A stretch of DNA of 64,000 bases from Allobogoriella deserti (GTDB lineage: Bacteria; Actinomycetota; Actinomycetes; Actinomycetales; Actinomycetaceae), in the NCBI RefSeq assembly GCF_042680605.1, contig NZ_JBHUEE010000004.1:248001-312000 (forward strand). Reading direction: 5' to 3'. The notes under the pieces are model-generated. The model saw nothing but the letters and a program-made list of their open reading frames with translations, had not been told where the DNA came from and searched no databases. The number at the start of each line of letters is the position of its first letter. Within the stretch, counting starts at the first letter, position 1. This document shows positions 9,228-20,539 of this stretch, piece by piece. A program made the position numbers and the translations under genes.

Positions 9228-10556
9228 ATGTACGGACCACAAGGACGGCGGCTCACCACGCCGATGAGCCGCCGTGGCGTGCTGGGGCTCGGTGGCGGCG
9301 CCGCCCTCGCCGGGATGCTCGCCGCCTGTTCGGGTAACAGCGCTTCCGGCGGGGGCGACGGCGAGATCGGTGGCACGGTGCGTTTCGCCTGGTGGGGCAA
9401 CGCGCAGCGCCAGGAGGTGTACACACAGTTCGCCCAGGCGTTCAGCGAGCAGGAGCCCGAAGTGACCGTGCAGGTCGAGCCGGCGGAGTACTCGGCCTAT
9501 CTCGACCGGATCGCCGTCCAGGCGGGTGGCCGTGACCTCCCGGACGTCTTCTGGCTACCGGCCAACCAGGTGACGAGCTACGCCGCGAACGACGTGCTGC
9601 TCGACGTCGAGACACTCCCGTCCGGCGTGCTGGATCTCAGCGCCATCCCGGCCGACCAGGTGGACTCGTGGCGCATCGACGGTGTGCTCAACGCGCTGGT
9701 CTACAGCCAGTACAGCCCGGCGATCCAGATCGACACGACCGCACTGTCCGACGTCGGCATCGACGGCGTGCCCGACGACGAGTCCTGGGACTGGGACGAC
9801 TTCATGGCGCTCGCGCAGGAGTACGCCGATGCCGCCGGTGACGGGAACTGGGGTATCGCCACGCAGGCGTCCTTCTACCAGCACGCCCACATGTGGATCC
9901 GGCAGCAGGGCGCCGAGGTCTTCGACCAGGAGGGCAACATCGGTTTCGACGAGGCCGTCCTGGCCGACTGGTACCAGTTCTGGCAGAACGGCATCGACGC
10001 CGGCGCGGTCATGCCCCCGGAGATCACCGCCGGTCAGACCCAGTGGACCCAGACCAACCACCAGACAGCGCTCTACATGGTCCAGCTCAACCAGTTCGCG
10101 GACAACGCGGGCTTCTCTCAGGGCCACGATCTGCAGCTCGCGAAGTACCCGGTGGCGCCATCTGCAGGTGAGGACTACCAGTTCCACTACTACACCCGCA
10201 TCCCGATCTCGGCGGTCACGGAGAACGCCGCGACCGCCGGCGCTTTCGTCGACTACATGCTCAACGACCCCAGCGGCGCGGAGATGGTCGGTCTCGCCTC
10301 GGGCATCCCGGTCAACCCCGACGTCGTGGACGCGATCCGCGATCTCGGGGACGAGACCGATCTGAAGATCATCGAGATGCAGGACCGCATCGACCAGCAG
10401 CCGATGCGCCTACGCCCCGAGCCGCCGCCGGCCGGAGCGGACTGGCAGAGCCTCATCGAGGACACGGCGGACAACATCTTCAACGGCGGTCAGCCGATCG
10501 GCGATGCGGTGGCTGCGGGGATGGCCGACCTGCAGCGCCAGCTGGACCGAGGCTGA
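9228..10556 (+). CDS. ABC sugar transporter solute-binding lipoprotein
   Basis: The 442-residue protein is a family-1 extracellular solute-binding protein that captures a sugar or oligosaccharide outside the membrane. Its N-terminus combines a twin-arginine motif (SRRGVLGLGGG, residues ~14-24) with a lipobox (LAAC, Cys34), so it looks like a Tat-exported lipoprotein. The mature part has the family start GGTVRFAWWGN and the aromatic-rich ESWDWDDFMALAQEYAD. I chose the ATG at 9228 because AAGGAG lies five bases upstream. It is followed by two permease genes but no ATPase gene, so an MsmK-type shared ATPase encoded elsewhere is probably used. The substrate is presumably what the divergent operon degrades. 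Confidence 0.92.
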   Translation: MYGPQGRRLTTPMSRRGVLGLGGGAALAGMLAACSGNSASGGGDGEIGGTVRFAWWGNAQRQEVYTQFAQAFSEQEPEVTVQVEPAEYSAYLDRIAVQAGGRDLPDVFWLPANQVTSYAANDVLLDVETLPSGVLDLSAIPADQVDSWRIDGVLNALVYSQYSPAIQIDTTALSDVGIDGVPDDESWDWDDFMALAQEYADAAGDGNWGIATQASFYQHAHMWIRQQGAEVFDQEGNIGFDEAVLADWYQFWQNGIDAGAVMPPEITAGQTQWTQTNHQTALYMVQLNQFADNAGFSQGHDLQLAKYPVAPSAGEDYQFHYYTRIPISAVTENAATAGAFVDYMLNDPSGAEMVGLASGIPVNPDVVDAIRDLGDETDLKIIEMQDRIDQQPMRLRPEPPPAGADWQSLIEDTADNIFNGGQPIGDAVAAGMADLQRQLDRG

Positions 10557-10574
10557 GATGACGGGCAGGAGTAC

Positions 10575-11549
10575 GTGGCAGCAGTGAGCATCACGACCAA
10601 GCACGGCACGACGTCGGCCGAACCGGCCGCCGCCACGCCGCCGCGGCGTTCGCCCCGCCGCGGCGGTGTCCGGCGTACCCGGTTCGGGTATCTCGCCGTC
10701 TTCCTGGGTCCGTGGACCCTCGGGTTCCTGGTACTGACGGCAGGTCCGCTGCTGGCGTCGGTCTATCTGTCCCTGACCGACTTCAATCTGCTCGGCAATC
10801 CGACCTTCATCGGTGCGGAGAACTACGTGCAGATGTTCACGGCCGACCCACGGTTCTTCACATCGCTCGGTGTGACGGCCATGTACGTGGTGGTCTCGGT
10901 GCCGTTGCAGCTCCTGCTCGCCCTCGGGCTCGCCCTGCTCCTCAACCAGGGCGTGCGTGGGCTGTCCTACTACCGGGCGCTGTACTACCTGCCCTCGCTG
11001 ATCGGCGGCAGCGTGGCCATCGGCATCCTCTGGCGGACCGTGTTCGGCTACCAGGGCAGCGTGAACCAGGTGCTGCGTCTGCTGGGCTTCGAGGACCTGC
11101 CCAACTGGGTGAACAACCCCACGTGGAGCATCTGGACCCTGATCGCGCTGAACGTGTGGACGTTCGGCTCCCCGATGATCATCTTCCTCGCGGGGCTGCG
11201 CCAGATTCCGGCCGAGCTGTACGAACAGGCACAGATCGACGGCGCCGGTGCCGTGGCCCGGTTCCTGAAGATCACGTTGCCGATGCTCACCCCGCTCATC
11301 TTCTTCAACGTGATCCTGCAGACGATCAACGCGTTCCAGGCGTTCACCCCGGCGCACGTCATCAGTAACGGCACGGGTGGACCGGCGGATTCGACAATGT
11401 TCTACACGCTGTACCTCTATATCGAAGGATTCACCCGCTACAACATGGGGTACGCGTCCGCCCTCGGGTGCATCCTGCTCGCCCTGATCGGCATTCTGAC
11501 GCTTCTCAATTTCCTCTTCTCGCGTTACTGGGTGTTCTACAATGACTGA
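10575..11549 (+). CDS. ABC sugar transporter permease, MalF/UgpA type
   Basis: This 324-residue membrane protein has about six helices, a basic N-terminal cytoplasmic tail (residues ~15-38, PPRRSPRRGGVRRTRFGYL), and the ATPase-coupling EAA loop near residues 214-233 (ELYEQAQIDGAGAVARFLKI). With the next gene it forms the heterodimeric channel through which the ligand of the upstream binding protein enters. It starts at a GTG 18 bp after the binding-protein stop, with GCAGGA upstream. It overlaps the second permease by 8 bp, so the two are probably translationally coupled. Confidence 0.92.
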   Translation: MAAVSITTKHGTTSAEPAAATPPRRSPRRGGVRRTRFGYLAVFLGPWTLGFLVLTAGPLLASVYLSLTDFNLLGNPTFIGAENYVQMFTADPRFFTSLGVTAMYVVVSVPLQLLLALGLALLLNQGVRGLSYYRALYYLPSLIGGSVAIGILWRTVFGYQGSVNQVLRLLGFEDLPNWVNNPTWSIWTLIALNVWTFGSPMIIFLAGLRQIPAELYEQAQIDGAGAVARFLKITLPMLTPLIFFNVILQTINAFQAFTPAHVISNGTGGPADSTMFYTLYLYIEGFTRYNMGYASALGCILLALIGILTLLNFLFSRYWVFYND

Positions 11550-12402
11550 GGCCACCGCACACCGCACATCTCCCGTCCGGCGGCGTCGGATCAAACATCT
11601 GGTCCTGCTGCTCGGCGCCGTGTTCATGGTGTATCCGATCCTGTGGCTGCTCAAGAGCGCCGTGACGCCGGAATCCGAGATCCTCGGCTCGTTCTCTCCG
11701 ATTCCCACAGCGTTCACGTTCGAGAATTTCGTCGACGGGTGGACAGCCGGCCCCGGCAGCGGATTCCCCGGGTACATCGTCAACTCGTTGCTCGTCGTCG
11801 GCGGCTGTGTCCTCGGCAATCTCATCTCCTGCTCGCTGGCGGCATACGCGTTCGCACGGCTGGAGTTCCGGCTGCGCAACACGATGTTCGCGCTGATGCT
11901 CGCCGGGATCATGCTCCCCTACCACGTCGTCGCCATCCCGCAGTACGTGGAATTCCAGCAGGCGGGCCTGGTCGGCACGCTGTGGCCGCTGGTGCTGCCG
12001 AAACTGCTCGCCACCGACGCCTTCTTCGTCTTTCTCATGGTGCAGTTCCTGCGGGGAGTTCCTCGTGAACTCGATGAAGCCGCGGCCATCGACGGGGCGA
12101 GTCCGTTGCGGACATTCTTCAGTGTCATTCTGCCGCTCATGCGCCCAGCACTGATCACGACGACGATCTTCACCTTCATCTGGAACTGGAACGACTTCTT
12201 CTCACCGCTGATCTACCTGTCGAATCCGCAGCAGTACACCGTCCCGCTGGGACTCAACGCCCTGGTGAGCACGGAATCCGGTGCGGGCGTCGGCCAGTTG
12301 TTCGCGATGGCGGTGGTCTCGCTGATCCCGGTGGTGGCGTTCTTCATCTTCACACAGCGGTACATCATCAGCGGTATCGCCACGACGGGGTTGAAGGGCT
12401 GA
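11542..12402 (+). CDS. ABC sugar transporter permease, MalG/UgpE type
   Basis: This 286-residue partner permease has the EAA loop ELDEAAAIDGASPLRTFFSVILP (about residues 175-197; motif EAAAIDGA) and the typical C-terminus GIATTGLKG. Six hydrophobic segments are visible, starting with LVLLLGAVFMVYPILWLL. It is the last gene of the importer operon. Its stop lies 2 bp from the convergent dnaE2 stop, so there is no room for a dedicated terminator between them. Confidence 0.93.
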   Translation: MTEATAHRTSPVRRRRIKHLVLLLGAVFMVYPILWLLKSAVTPESEILGSFSPIPTAFTFENFVDGWTAGPGSGFPGYIVNSLLVVGGCVLGNLISCSLAAYAFARLEFRLRNTMFALMLAGIMLPYHVVAIPQYVEFQQAGLVGTLWPLVLPKLLATDAFFVFLMVQFLRGVPRELDEAAAIDGASPLRTFFSVILPLMRPALITTTIFTFIWNWNDFFSPLIYLSNPQQYTVPLGLNALVSTESGAGVGQLFAMAVVSLIPVVAFFIFTQRYIISGIATTGLKG

Positions 12403-12404
12403 GG

Positions 12405-15863
<3,459 letters not shown>

Positions 15864-15875
15864 CCGCCCAGGGTA

Positions 15876-15891
15876 TCGAACACGCGTTCGT
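15876..15891. promoter_or_regulatory. LexA (SOS) box upstream of dnaE2
   Basis: TCGAACACGCGTTCGT matches the actinobacterial/Bacillus SOS box TCGAAC-N4-GTTCGA at 11 of 12 arm positions. Read toward dnaE2 it ends directly before TACCCT (15870-15875), a -10 of the TANNNT type placed 6 nt from the GTG start. LexA bound here would cover the promoter. Confidence 0.85.
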
Positions 15892-15929
15892 ATCGCTGGT
15901 GGGTGCGGACCCGTCCTGTCGGACCGCCG

Positions 15930-16721
15930 TCAGTCCCAGGTGGCCGTCGCCGGGTCGACGCCGTGGGCGGCGGCGTTGGCCTCGACGGCCTGCGCCAGCC
16001 ACCCGCTGAGCCCGGGTTCACGCGCGTCGAAGTACTCCGCCCACTCCCCGCACGCATACATCCTGCCAAGGGCCACGTGACGATGGTGCGGACAGTCGAA
16101 ATAGGCTTCCATCGAGACCCGGTGACGTTCGGCGAGCGCCATCGCCTCGGCACTCTCGGGCGAGACCCCGGTGCGGCACGCCTCCGCGAGCTCGGTGTGC
16201 AGCGCCTCCGCCTGCCGGGCGAGCTCCTGCCACTGCGCCGGCGTCCGCTCGGCACCGCGTTCGGCGTACTGCGCCCACTGTTCGCTCTGCCCCCACGTCT
16301 GCCGTGCGCGTTCGACGCCGGCGGGGTCCCAGTCGTCGCCGAACAGCTCGCGCTGCTCCTGTTCGCTCAGCAGGATGCCCCGGTCGCGGGCCCGCACGAG
16401 TCGGTCGAGCCGGTCGGCCGCGCGGTGCAAGGCCTCGGCGCGGGAGCGCAGCCGGTCCCGCTGCTCGCGCAGGGACTCCGTGCCGTCCTCGGTCGGGGCT
16501 GCGAGGAGCCGGTCGATCTCCTCGAGCGGCATGCCCAGCTCACGGTAGGCGGCCACCCTGACCACGCGCGTCAGGTCCTCGGCCGTGTAGAGCCGGTAGC
16601 CGCCGGAGCTGCGCCGGGACGGGCTCACCAGGCCGATGCGGTCCCAGTGGTGCAACGCCCGCACGGTGACACCCGCGCGCGCAGCGACGACGCCGACTGT
16701 CAGACCGTCCTGCGTTGCCAC
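15930..16721 (-). CDS. MerR-family regulator with TipAS-type C-terminal domain
   Basis: The 263-residue protein has an N-terminal MerR DNA-binding domain (TVGVVAARAGVTVRALHHWDRIGLV, then RRSSGGYRLYTAEDL; residues ~7-60), a coiled-coil dimerisation helix, and a C-terminal TipAS-like domain (about 130-263, with YFDCPHHRHVALGRMY). TipAL proteins bind thiopeptides or other multidrug ligands through that domain and activate promoters with overlong spacers. The GTG at 16721 opens the recognisable domain; no ribosome site is evident. It lies 56 bp downstream of the VOC gene on the same strand, and the promoter before that gene has MerR-type geometry, so the regulator probably activates its own operon. 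Confidence 0.85.
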   Translation of the reverse strand: MATQDGLTVGVVAARAGVTVRALHHWDRIGLVSPSRRSSGGYRLYTAEDLTRVVRVAAYRELGMPLEEIDRLLAAPTEDGTESLREQRDRLRSRAEALHRAADRLDRLVRARDRGILLSEQEQRELFGDDWDPAGVERARQTWGQSEQWAQYAERGAERTPAQWQELARQAEALHTELAEACRTGVSPESAEAMALAERHRVSMEAYFDCPHHRHVALGRMYACGEWAEYFDAREPGLSGWLAQAVEANAAAHGVDPATATWD

Positions 16722-16777
16722 GGTGGTCAGTGTGGCAGGGGCACGGCACGGCCGCGCCGGCGGCTCCGGTGGCTGCC

Positions 16778-17278
16778 TCACCGCGGTCCGTCGATGCCGC
16801 CCTCACGCAGCTGCTGCGCCTCGTGGCTGTCGGGGTCGTACACCCGCGCAGCCGTCATGATCACCCGGGCCCCTTCCGGCGTCGTCACCGTGACGTCGGT
16901 CGTGTTCCAGGGGGTCGGTGCCGGTCCGGTGACGCTTCCCGGTGCCAGCCGTTCGCACGCCGCGGCGATCTCGTCGAGCTGGCTCAGCACGCAGGCGAAC
17001 GTCACGCCCGGTCCCGCGCCGGAGGTGTCCTCGCCCGGCACGAGCAGGACGTCCTGGAATGCCCAGCGCCGCAGGTGGACCACCTGGCCGGGCAGCGCGT
17101 AGAACTCGAAGAAGCCGAGTCCTTCGGTCCAGAAACGTGTGGAGGCGTCCAGATCCGCTGTCGTGAGCGTGACGAACATCGGCATGCCGTAGATGCCGCG
17201 GAACAGCTCGGGCGGGGCGACCTCGGGACCGGGCTGCGGCACGGGGCTGAGGGAGAAGGCAGGAAATGTCTCGGTCAT
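16778..17278 (-). CDS. VOC (glyoxalase/bleomycin-resistance) family protein
   Basis: This 166-residue protein has the beta-alpha-beta-beta-beta pattern of VOC domains: PMFVTLTTADLDASTRFWTEGLGFFEFYA (residues ~33-61), then WAFQDVLLVPGED and VTVTTPEGARVIMTAA. VOC proteins bind metals or sequester small molecules; some give antibiotic resistance. The ATG at 17278 lies 6 nt after a possible -10, so the mRNA may be leaderless. Co-transcription with a TipAL-like regulator suggests a role in drug binding or detoxification, but the ligand is not known. About 30 residues precede the fold and have no clear function. Confidence 0.8.
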   Translation of the reverse strand: MTETFPAFSLSPVPQPGPEVAPPELFRGIYGMPMFVTLTTADLDASTRFWTEGLGFFEFYALPGQVVHLRRWAFQDVLLVPGEDTSGAGPGVTFACVLSQLDEIAAACERLAPGSVTGPAPTPWNTTDVTVTTPEGARVIMTAARVYDPDSHEAQQLREGGIDGPR

Positions 17279-17284
17279 GTCGAC

Positions 17285-17315
17285 ATCGTTCAGCCTGACG
17301 CTGCGTCAGGGTCAA
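17285..17315 (-). promoter_or_regulatory. MerR-type promoter with 19-bp spacer and central palindrome
   Basis: On the minus strand TTGACC (17315-17310) is followed by exactly 19 bp and then AACGAT (17290-17285). The spacer holds most of the perfect palindrome CCTGACGCAGCGTCAGG (17294-17310). A -35/-10 spacing of 19 instead of 17 bp with an operator between the boxes is the hallmark of MerR-activated promoters. Six bases separate the -10 from the VOC ATG. The palindrome could also act as a short terminator for the sulfotransferase gene, but no T-run follows. Confidence 0.75.
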
Positions 17316-18391
17316 GCGCCGTCACGACGCAGGCGTGCGGCGGCACGGCGGGCGCGGTCGAGCGGGCTCGGCGGACGCGCGTGGACTTCCTCCAGCAGTG
17401 CCTCGATGACCTCGACAGCCGCCGAGGCCACCTTGCCCGGGACCGGCTCGTCGGGATCGGTCCAGGGTTCGGGCGGGGGCGCGGGCAGCAGGTCCCCCAA
17501 GTCCCCGTGGACCACCACGCCTCGCTCACGTAGCCACTCGATCCATGTCCGGCTGCGCTCGAGGACCCACGGGTGGTCGGCCGGTCCGAGCGTGATGCGT
17601 TCGGACCGGCGCGGTCCGAGCACACGGCCGACCACGATGCCGTCCACGAGTGCGGAGTACTCGCCGCCGCGGCGTGCCTGATCGCCGAGGCGGCGGTTGA
17701 TCCTTCGCAACAGGTGCGCCTCCGGGATACCGACCGACTCGTTCGCGCGCACCGCCTCGTGCGGGACCCAGGCGGGATCGACCCCGATCGCCTCCAGGAA
17801 CCGGTGCCACAACAGATCCGGCGGCCCGCCGGCGGGCGGCGCGGTGACCACGTGCACCCGTTGCGCCGGCAGCTCGCCCGCCCACACGTCGAGCACGCGC
17901 GTGGGGTCGAAGCCCTCCATGAACGCCGAGTCACCCTCTCGGGCGCTGGCGAGGAACCGCGCGAACGGGCGCCGACCACCGAACTTCAGCGTCTCCTGCC
18001 ACGCACCGGACAGCTCCCGCGCCAGGTCCCGCGCCGTGAACACCAGGTGGATCTCCGCCCCCGTGGCCGCGAGGTCGTCCAGCACCCGCTCGGCCTGCTC
18101 CGGACTCGCCTTGGCGAGAACCTCGTGGGAGAGGATCACATCGCCGCTCGCCCGGCGGACGTGGCGCAGCAGACGGGACCACGCACCGTGCACCCGGCGA
18201 GGATCGACCCCGTGGTCGGTCTCGGTCACCTCGAGCGCCGCCCAGTAGTGGACGCGCTGGTCGCCGAGCGGGCCGTGCGGGTAGCTGACGCCGTGCCGGC
18301 TCAGCTCACGGCGGTTGACGTGCAGACGCGACTGCAGGTACGTCGTGCCGGACTTCGGGGCCCCGACGTGGAGATGAACTCGCCTCGGCAT
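17312..18391 (-). CDS. Sulfotransferase-like protein
   Basis: This 359-residue protein begins with HLHVGAPKSGTTYLQSRL (residues ~6-23), the 5'-phosphosulfate-binding P-loop of PAPS-dependent sulfotransferases. A second segment, IHLVFTARDLARELSGAWQET, resembles the 3'-phosphate-binding region (RDLxxxxxSAW). No signal peptide or membrane helix is seen. The ATG at 18391 has AAGGTG eight bases upstream and is preferred over a GTG at 18400. It stands alone between a siderophore importer and the MerR/VOC operon, so context says nothing about the acceptor. It could instead be a kinase-like P-loop protein of the same superfamily. Confidence 0.7.
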   Translation of the reverse strand: MPRRVHLHVGAPKSGTTYLQSRLHVNRRELSRHGVSYPHGPLGDQRVHYWAALEVTETDHGVDPRRVHGAWSRLLRHVRRASGDVILSHEVLAKASPEQAERVLDDLAATGAEIHLVFTARDLARELSGAWQETLKFGGRRPFARFLASAREGDSAFMEGFDPTRVLDVWAGELPAQRVHVVTAPPAGGPPDLLWHRFLEAIGVDPAWVPHEAVRANESVGIPEAHLLRRINRRLGDQARRGGEYSALVDGIVVGRVLGPRRSERITLGPADHPWVLERSRTWIEWLRERGVVVHGDLGDLLPAPPPEPWTDPDEPVPGKVASAAVEVIEALLEEVHARPPSPLDRARRAAARLRRDGA

Positions 18392-18442
18392 GGCGCTCAC
18401 CTTGACACACCGCGGCCGTGCGGTCCCACCGGGCGCGCAGGG

Positions 18443-20539
18443 TCAGGCCCGTTCGCCGCCCCGGGTACGCCACAGCAGGTACACGAAGTAGGGCGCCCCG
18501 ACGACGGCGGTGATGATGCCGGCCGGGATCTGCGCCGGGGAGATCACGGTCCGACCGAGGGTGTCGGCCACGCTGACCAGCAGCCCGCCGAGGAGCGGGG
18601 CGACGAGGAGCACGTGCGCGTGCCGACCCCCAACGAGGGCACGCGCCGCGTGCGGCGCGACCAGGCCGACGAATCCGACGACGCCGACCGCGCCGACTGC
18701 CGCGGAGGTCAGGAGGGCGGCGGCGACGAGCAGCAGCAACCGGGTGCGTTCGAGGCGCACGCCGAGCACCCGGGGCACGTCGTCGTCGAGAGAGATGACA
18801 TCGAGGTCGCGGATGTGCCGGGCGACCACCGGGATCAGCACGGCCAACGCCACGGCGAGCGGCACGAGCTGCGGGAGTACCCGACCGTAGGTGGATCCGG
18901 AGAGCCACGTGAGCGCGAACGCGACGTTCCACGGATCGGCGACGATCACGATCGCGGTCGTCAGCGCGGAGGCTCCGGCGGCGAACCCGATGCCGACGAG
19001 GACGAGCCGGTCCGAGCTGAGCCCGCCCCGGTAGGAGACGAGGTAGACGACCGCGAAAGCGACCAGAGCGCCCGCGGCGCCGGCGGTCGTCACGGACCAC
19101 ACGCCTGCCCCGGGCACAAGGGTGAGCATGCCGACGGCGCCGACCCCGGCACCGGCCGTGATCCCCAGCGTGCTGGGCTCGGCGAGCGGGTTGCGGGCGA
19201 CGCCCTGGATGACGGTGCCGGCGAGTGCGAGCGCGGCGCCGGCGAGCACCGCGCCGAGGACACGCGGGCCGCGTTCGGTGACGGAGGCGGAGACCACGCG
19301 CCCGGCGTCGCCGAGGATGTAGTTGACGAGGTCACCGGTGAGCATGAGTCGCCCGCCGAGGAGCATGCCGGCCAGGGCGGCGGCGGCGAGGAGGACCCCC
19401 GTCACGGCGGCCAGAGCCAGCACCCGGCGGGTGCTGCGCGGGCGTCCCGAGGCCGCGGCGCCGGTTCGTCGCACCGGGCCGGAGTCACGCAGCCGGCGGG
19501 CGAGGACGATGAGCACGGCCGCGCCGACGAGCGAGGTGACGATCCCGGTGGGGACCTCGACACCGCCGGCGCCGCCGAGCACCGCGCGGAGGGCGACGTC
19601 GGCGCCGAGCACGACGATGACGCCGGCCAGTCCGGCGAGCGGGATGAGCACGCGGTGGCGTTGCAGGCCGGGCACGAGCGGGGTCAGCAACCGGACGACG
19701 GCGGGCGCGCACAGTCCCACGAAACCGACCGGGCCGGCGGCGGTCACGGCGGCCGCCGAGAGGAACACGGCGATGAGCACGGTGAGCACGCGCGTGCGGA
19801 GCACGGGGACGCCGAGCACGGAGGCTGCGTCGTCGCCGAGGGCCAGCAGGTCCAGCCGGTGGGCGATGAGCAGGGCCGCGACCAGCCCGAGGCCGACGGC
19901 GGGGGCGACACGCGTGACGGTCTCCGTGCCGGACTGCACGATCGAGCCGCTCCCCCAGGCGTACAGGCCGGTCGTCTCCTCCTCGTGCAGGACCAGCAGC
20001 AGCATGGTCATCGCCTGCAGTGCGAGGGAGATCGTGGCGCCGGCGAGGATGAGCCGGGTCGGTCCGGTGGCTCCGCCGCGCGCGAGCACGAGCACGAGCG
20101 CGGCACCGGCGATGCCGCCGACGAAGGCGAGGACGCCGTTGAGCGCGAGCGGCAGGGAGACCCCGAGCGCGGCGACGGCAGTCAGGGCGAGGTGGGCGCC
20201 GGCGTTGACCCCCATCGTGTCCGGTGAGGCGAGTGCGTTGCGCGCGATGGACTGCAGCAGGGCGCCGGCCGCTCCCAGCGCGAGCCCGACGAGCACGCCC
20301 GCGAGCAGGCGAGGCATGCGGGAGTCGGAGAACACGGCGCCGCCCAGGTCGTCCCCCTGGCCGAGAAGGACCCGCAGGACGTCGAGGGCGCCCACGTCCG
20401 CCGTGCCCTGGGCGAGATGGATCGCGCAGAGCAGGACGATGAGAAGGCAAGCTCCGACCGCGACGGTGGCGATGCCGAGCGTGCGCCGCAGCGGTGCCTG
20501 GGGCGCCGTCGGCGGCGCCGTGTCGGTGGACGCGGTCAC
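18443..20539 (-). CDS. Iron-siderophore ABC transporter permease, fused tandem (FhuB-like)
   Basis: The 698-residue protein is a fusion of two FecCD-family permease units of ~330 residues. The family motif appears twice: ALGAAGALLQSIARNALASPDTMGV (about residues 90-114) and LALAGTVIQGVARNPLAEPSTLGI in the second half. Each half has about ten hydrophobic segments. Such fused permeases, like FhuB, form the whole channel for Fe3+-siderophores alone. Its start overlaps the binding-protein stop by 4 bp (ATGA). It is the last gene of a three-gene operon behind an IdeR-type box. Confidence 0.92.
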   Translation of the reverse strand: MTASTDTAPPTAPQAPLRRTLGIATVAVGACLLIVLLCAIHLAQGTADVGALDVLRVLLGQGDDLGGAVFSDSRMPRLLAGVLVGLALGAAGALLQSIARNALASPDTMGVNAGAHLALTAVAALGVSLPLALNGVLAFVGGIAGAALVLVLARGGATGPTRLILAGATISLALQAMTMLLLVLHEEETTGLYAWGSGSIVQSGTETVTRVAPAVGLGLVAALLIAHRLDLLALGDDAASVLGVPVLRTRVLTVLIAVFLSAAAVTAAGPVGFVGLCAPAVVRLLTPLVPGLQRHRVLIPLAGLAGVIVVLGADVALRAVLGGAGGVEVPTGIVTSLVGAAVLIVLARRLRDSGPVRRTGAAASGRPRSTRRVLALAAVTGVLLAAAALAGMLLGGRLMLTGDLVNYILGDAGRVVSASVTERGPRVLGAVLAGAALALAGTVIQGVARNPLAEPSTLGITAGAGVGAVGMLTLVPGAGVWSVTTAGAAGALVAFAVVYLVSYRGGLSSDRLVLVGIGFAAGASALTTAIVIVADPWNVAFALTWLSGSTYGRVLPQLVPLAVALAVLIPVVARHIRDLDVISLDDDVPRVLGVRLERTRLLLLVAAALLTSAAVGAVGVVGFVGLVAPHAARALVGGRHAHVLLVAPLLGGLLVSVADTLGRTVISPAQIPAGIITAVVGAPYFVYLLWRTRGGERA

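Noticed and set aside
17294..17310. Palindrome as a terminator of the sulfotransferase gene
   Set aside because: The stem is only 7 bp with no T-run, and the -35, 19-bp spacer and -10 fit a MerR promoter much better; a double role is not excluded.
17573..20227. Long plus-strand open frame rich in Glu/Asp/Gly/His
   Set aside because: It is antisense to the sulfotransferase and the fused permease; its composition is that of reversed GC-rich codons.
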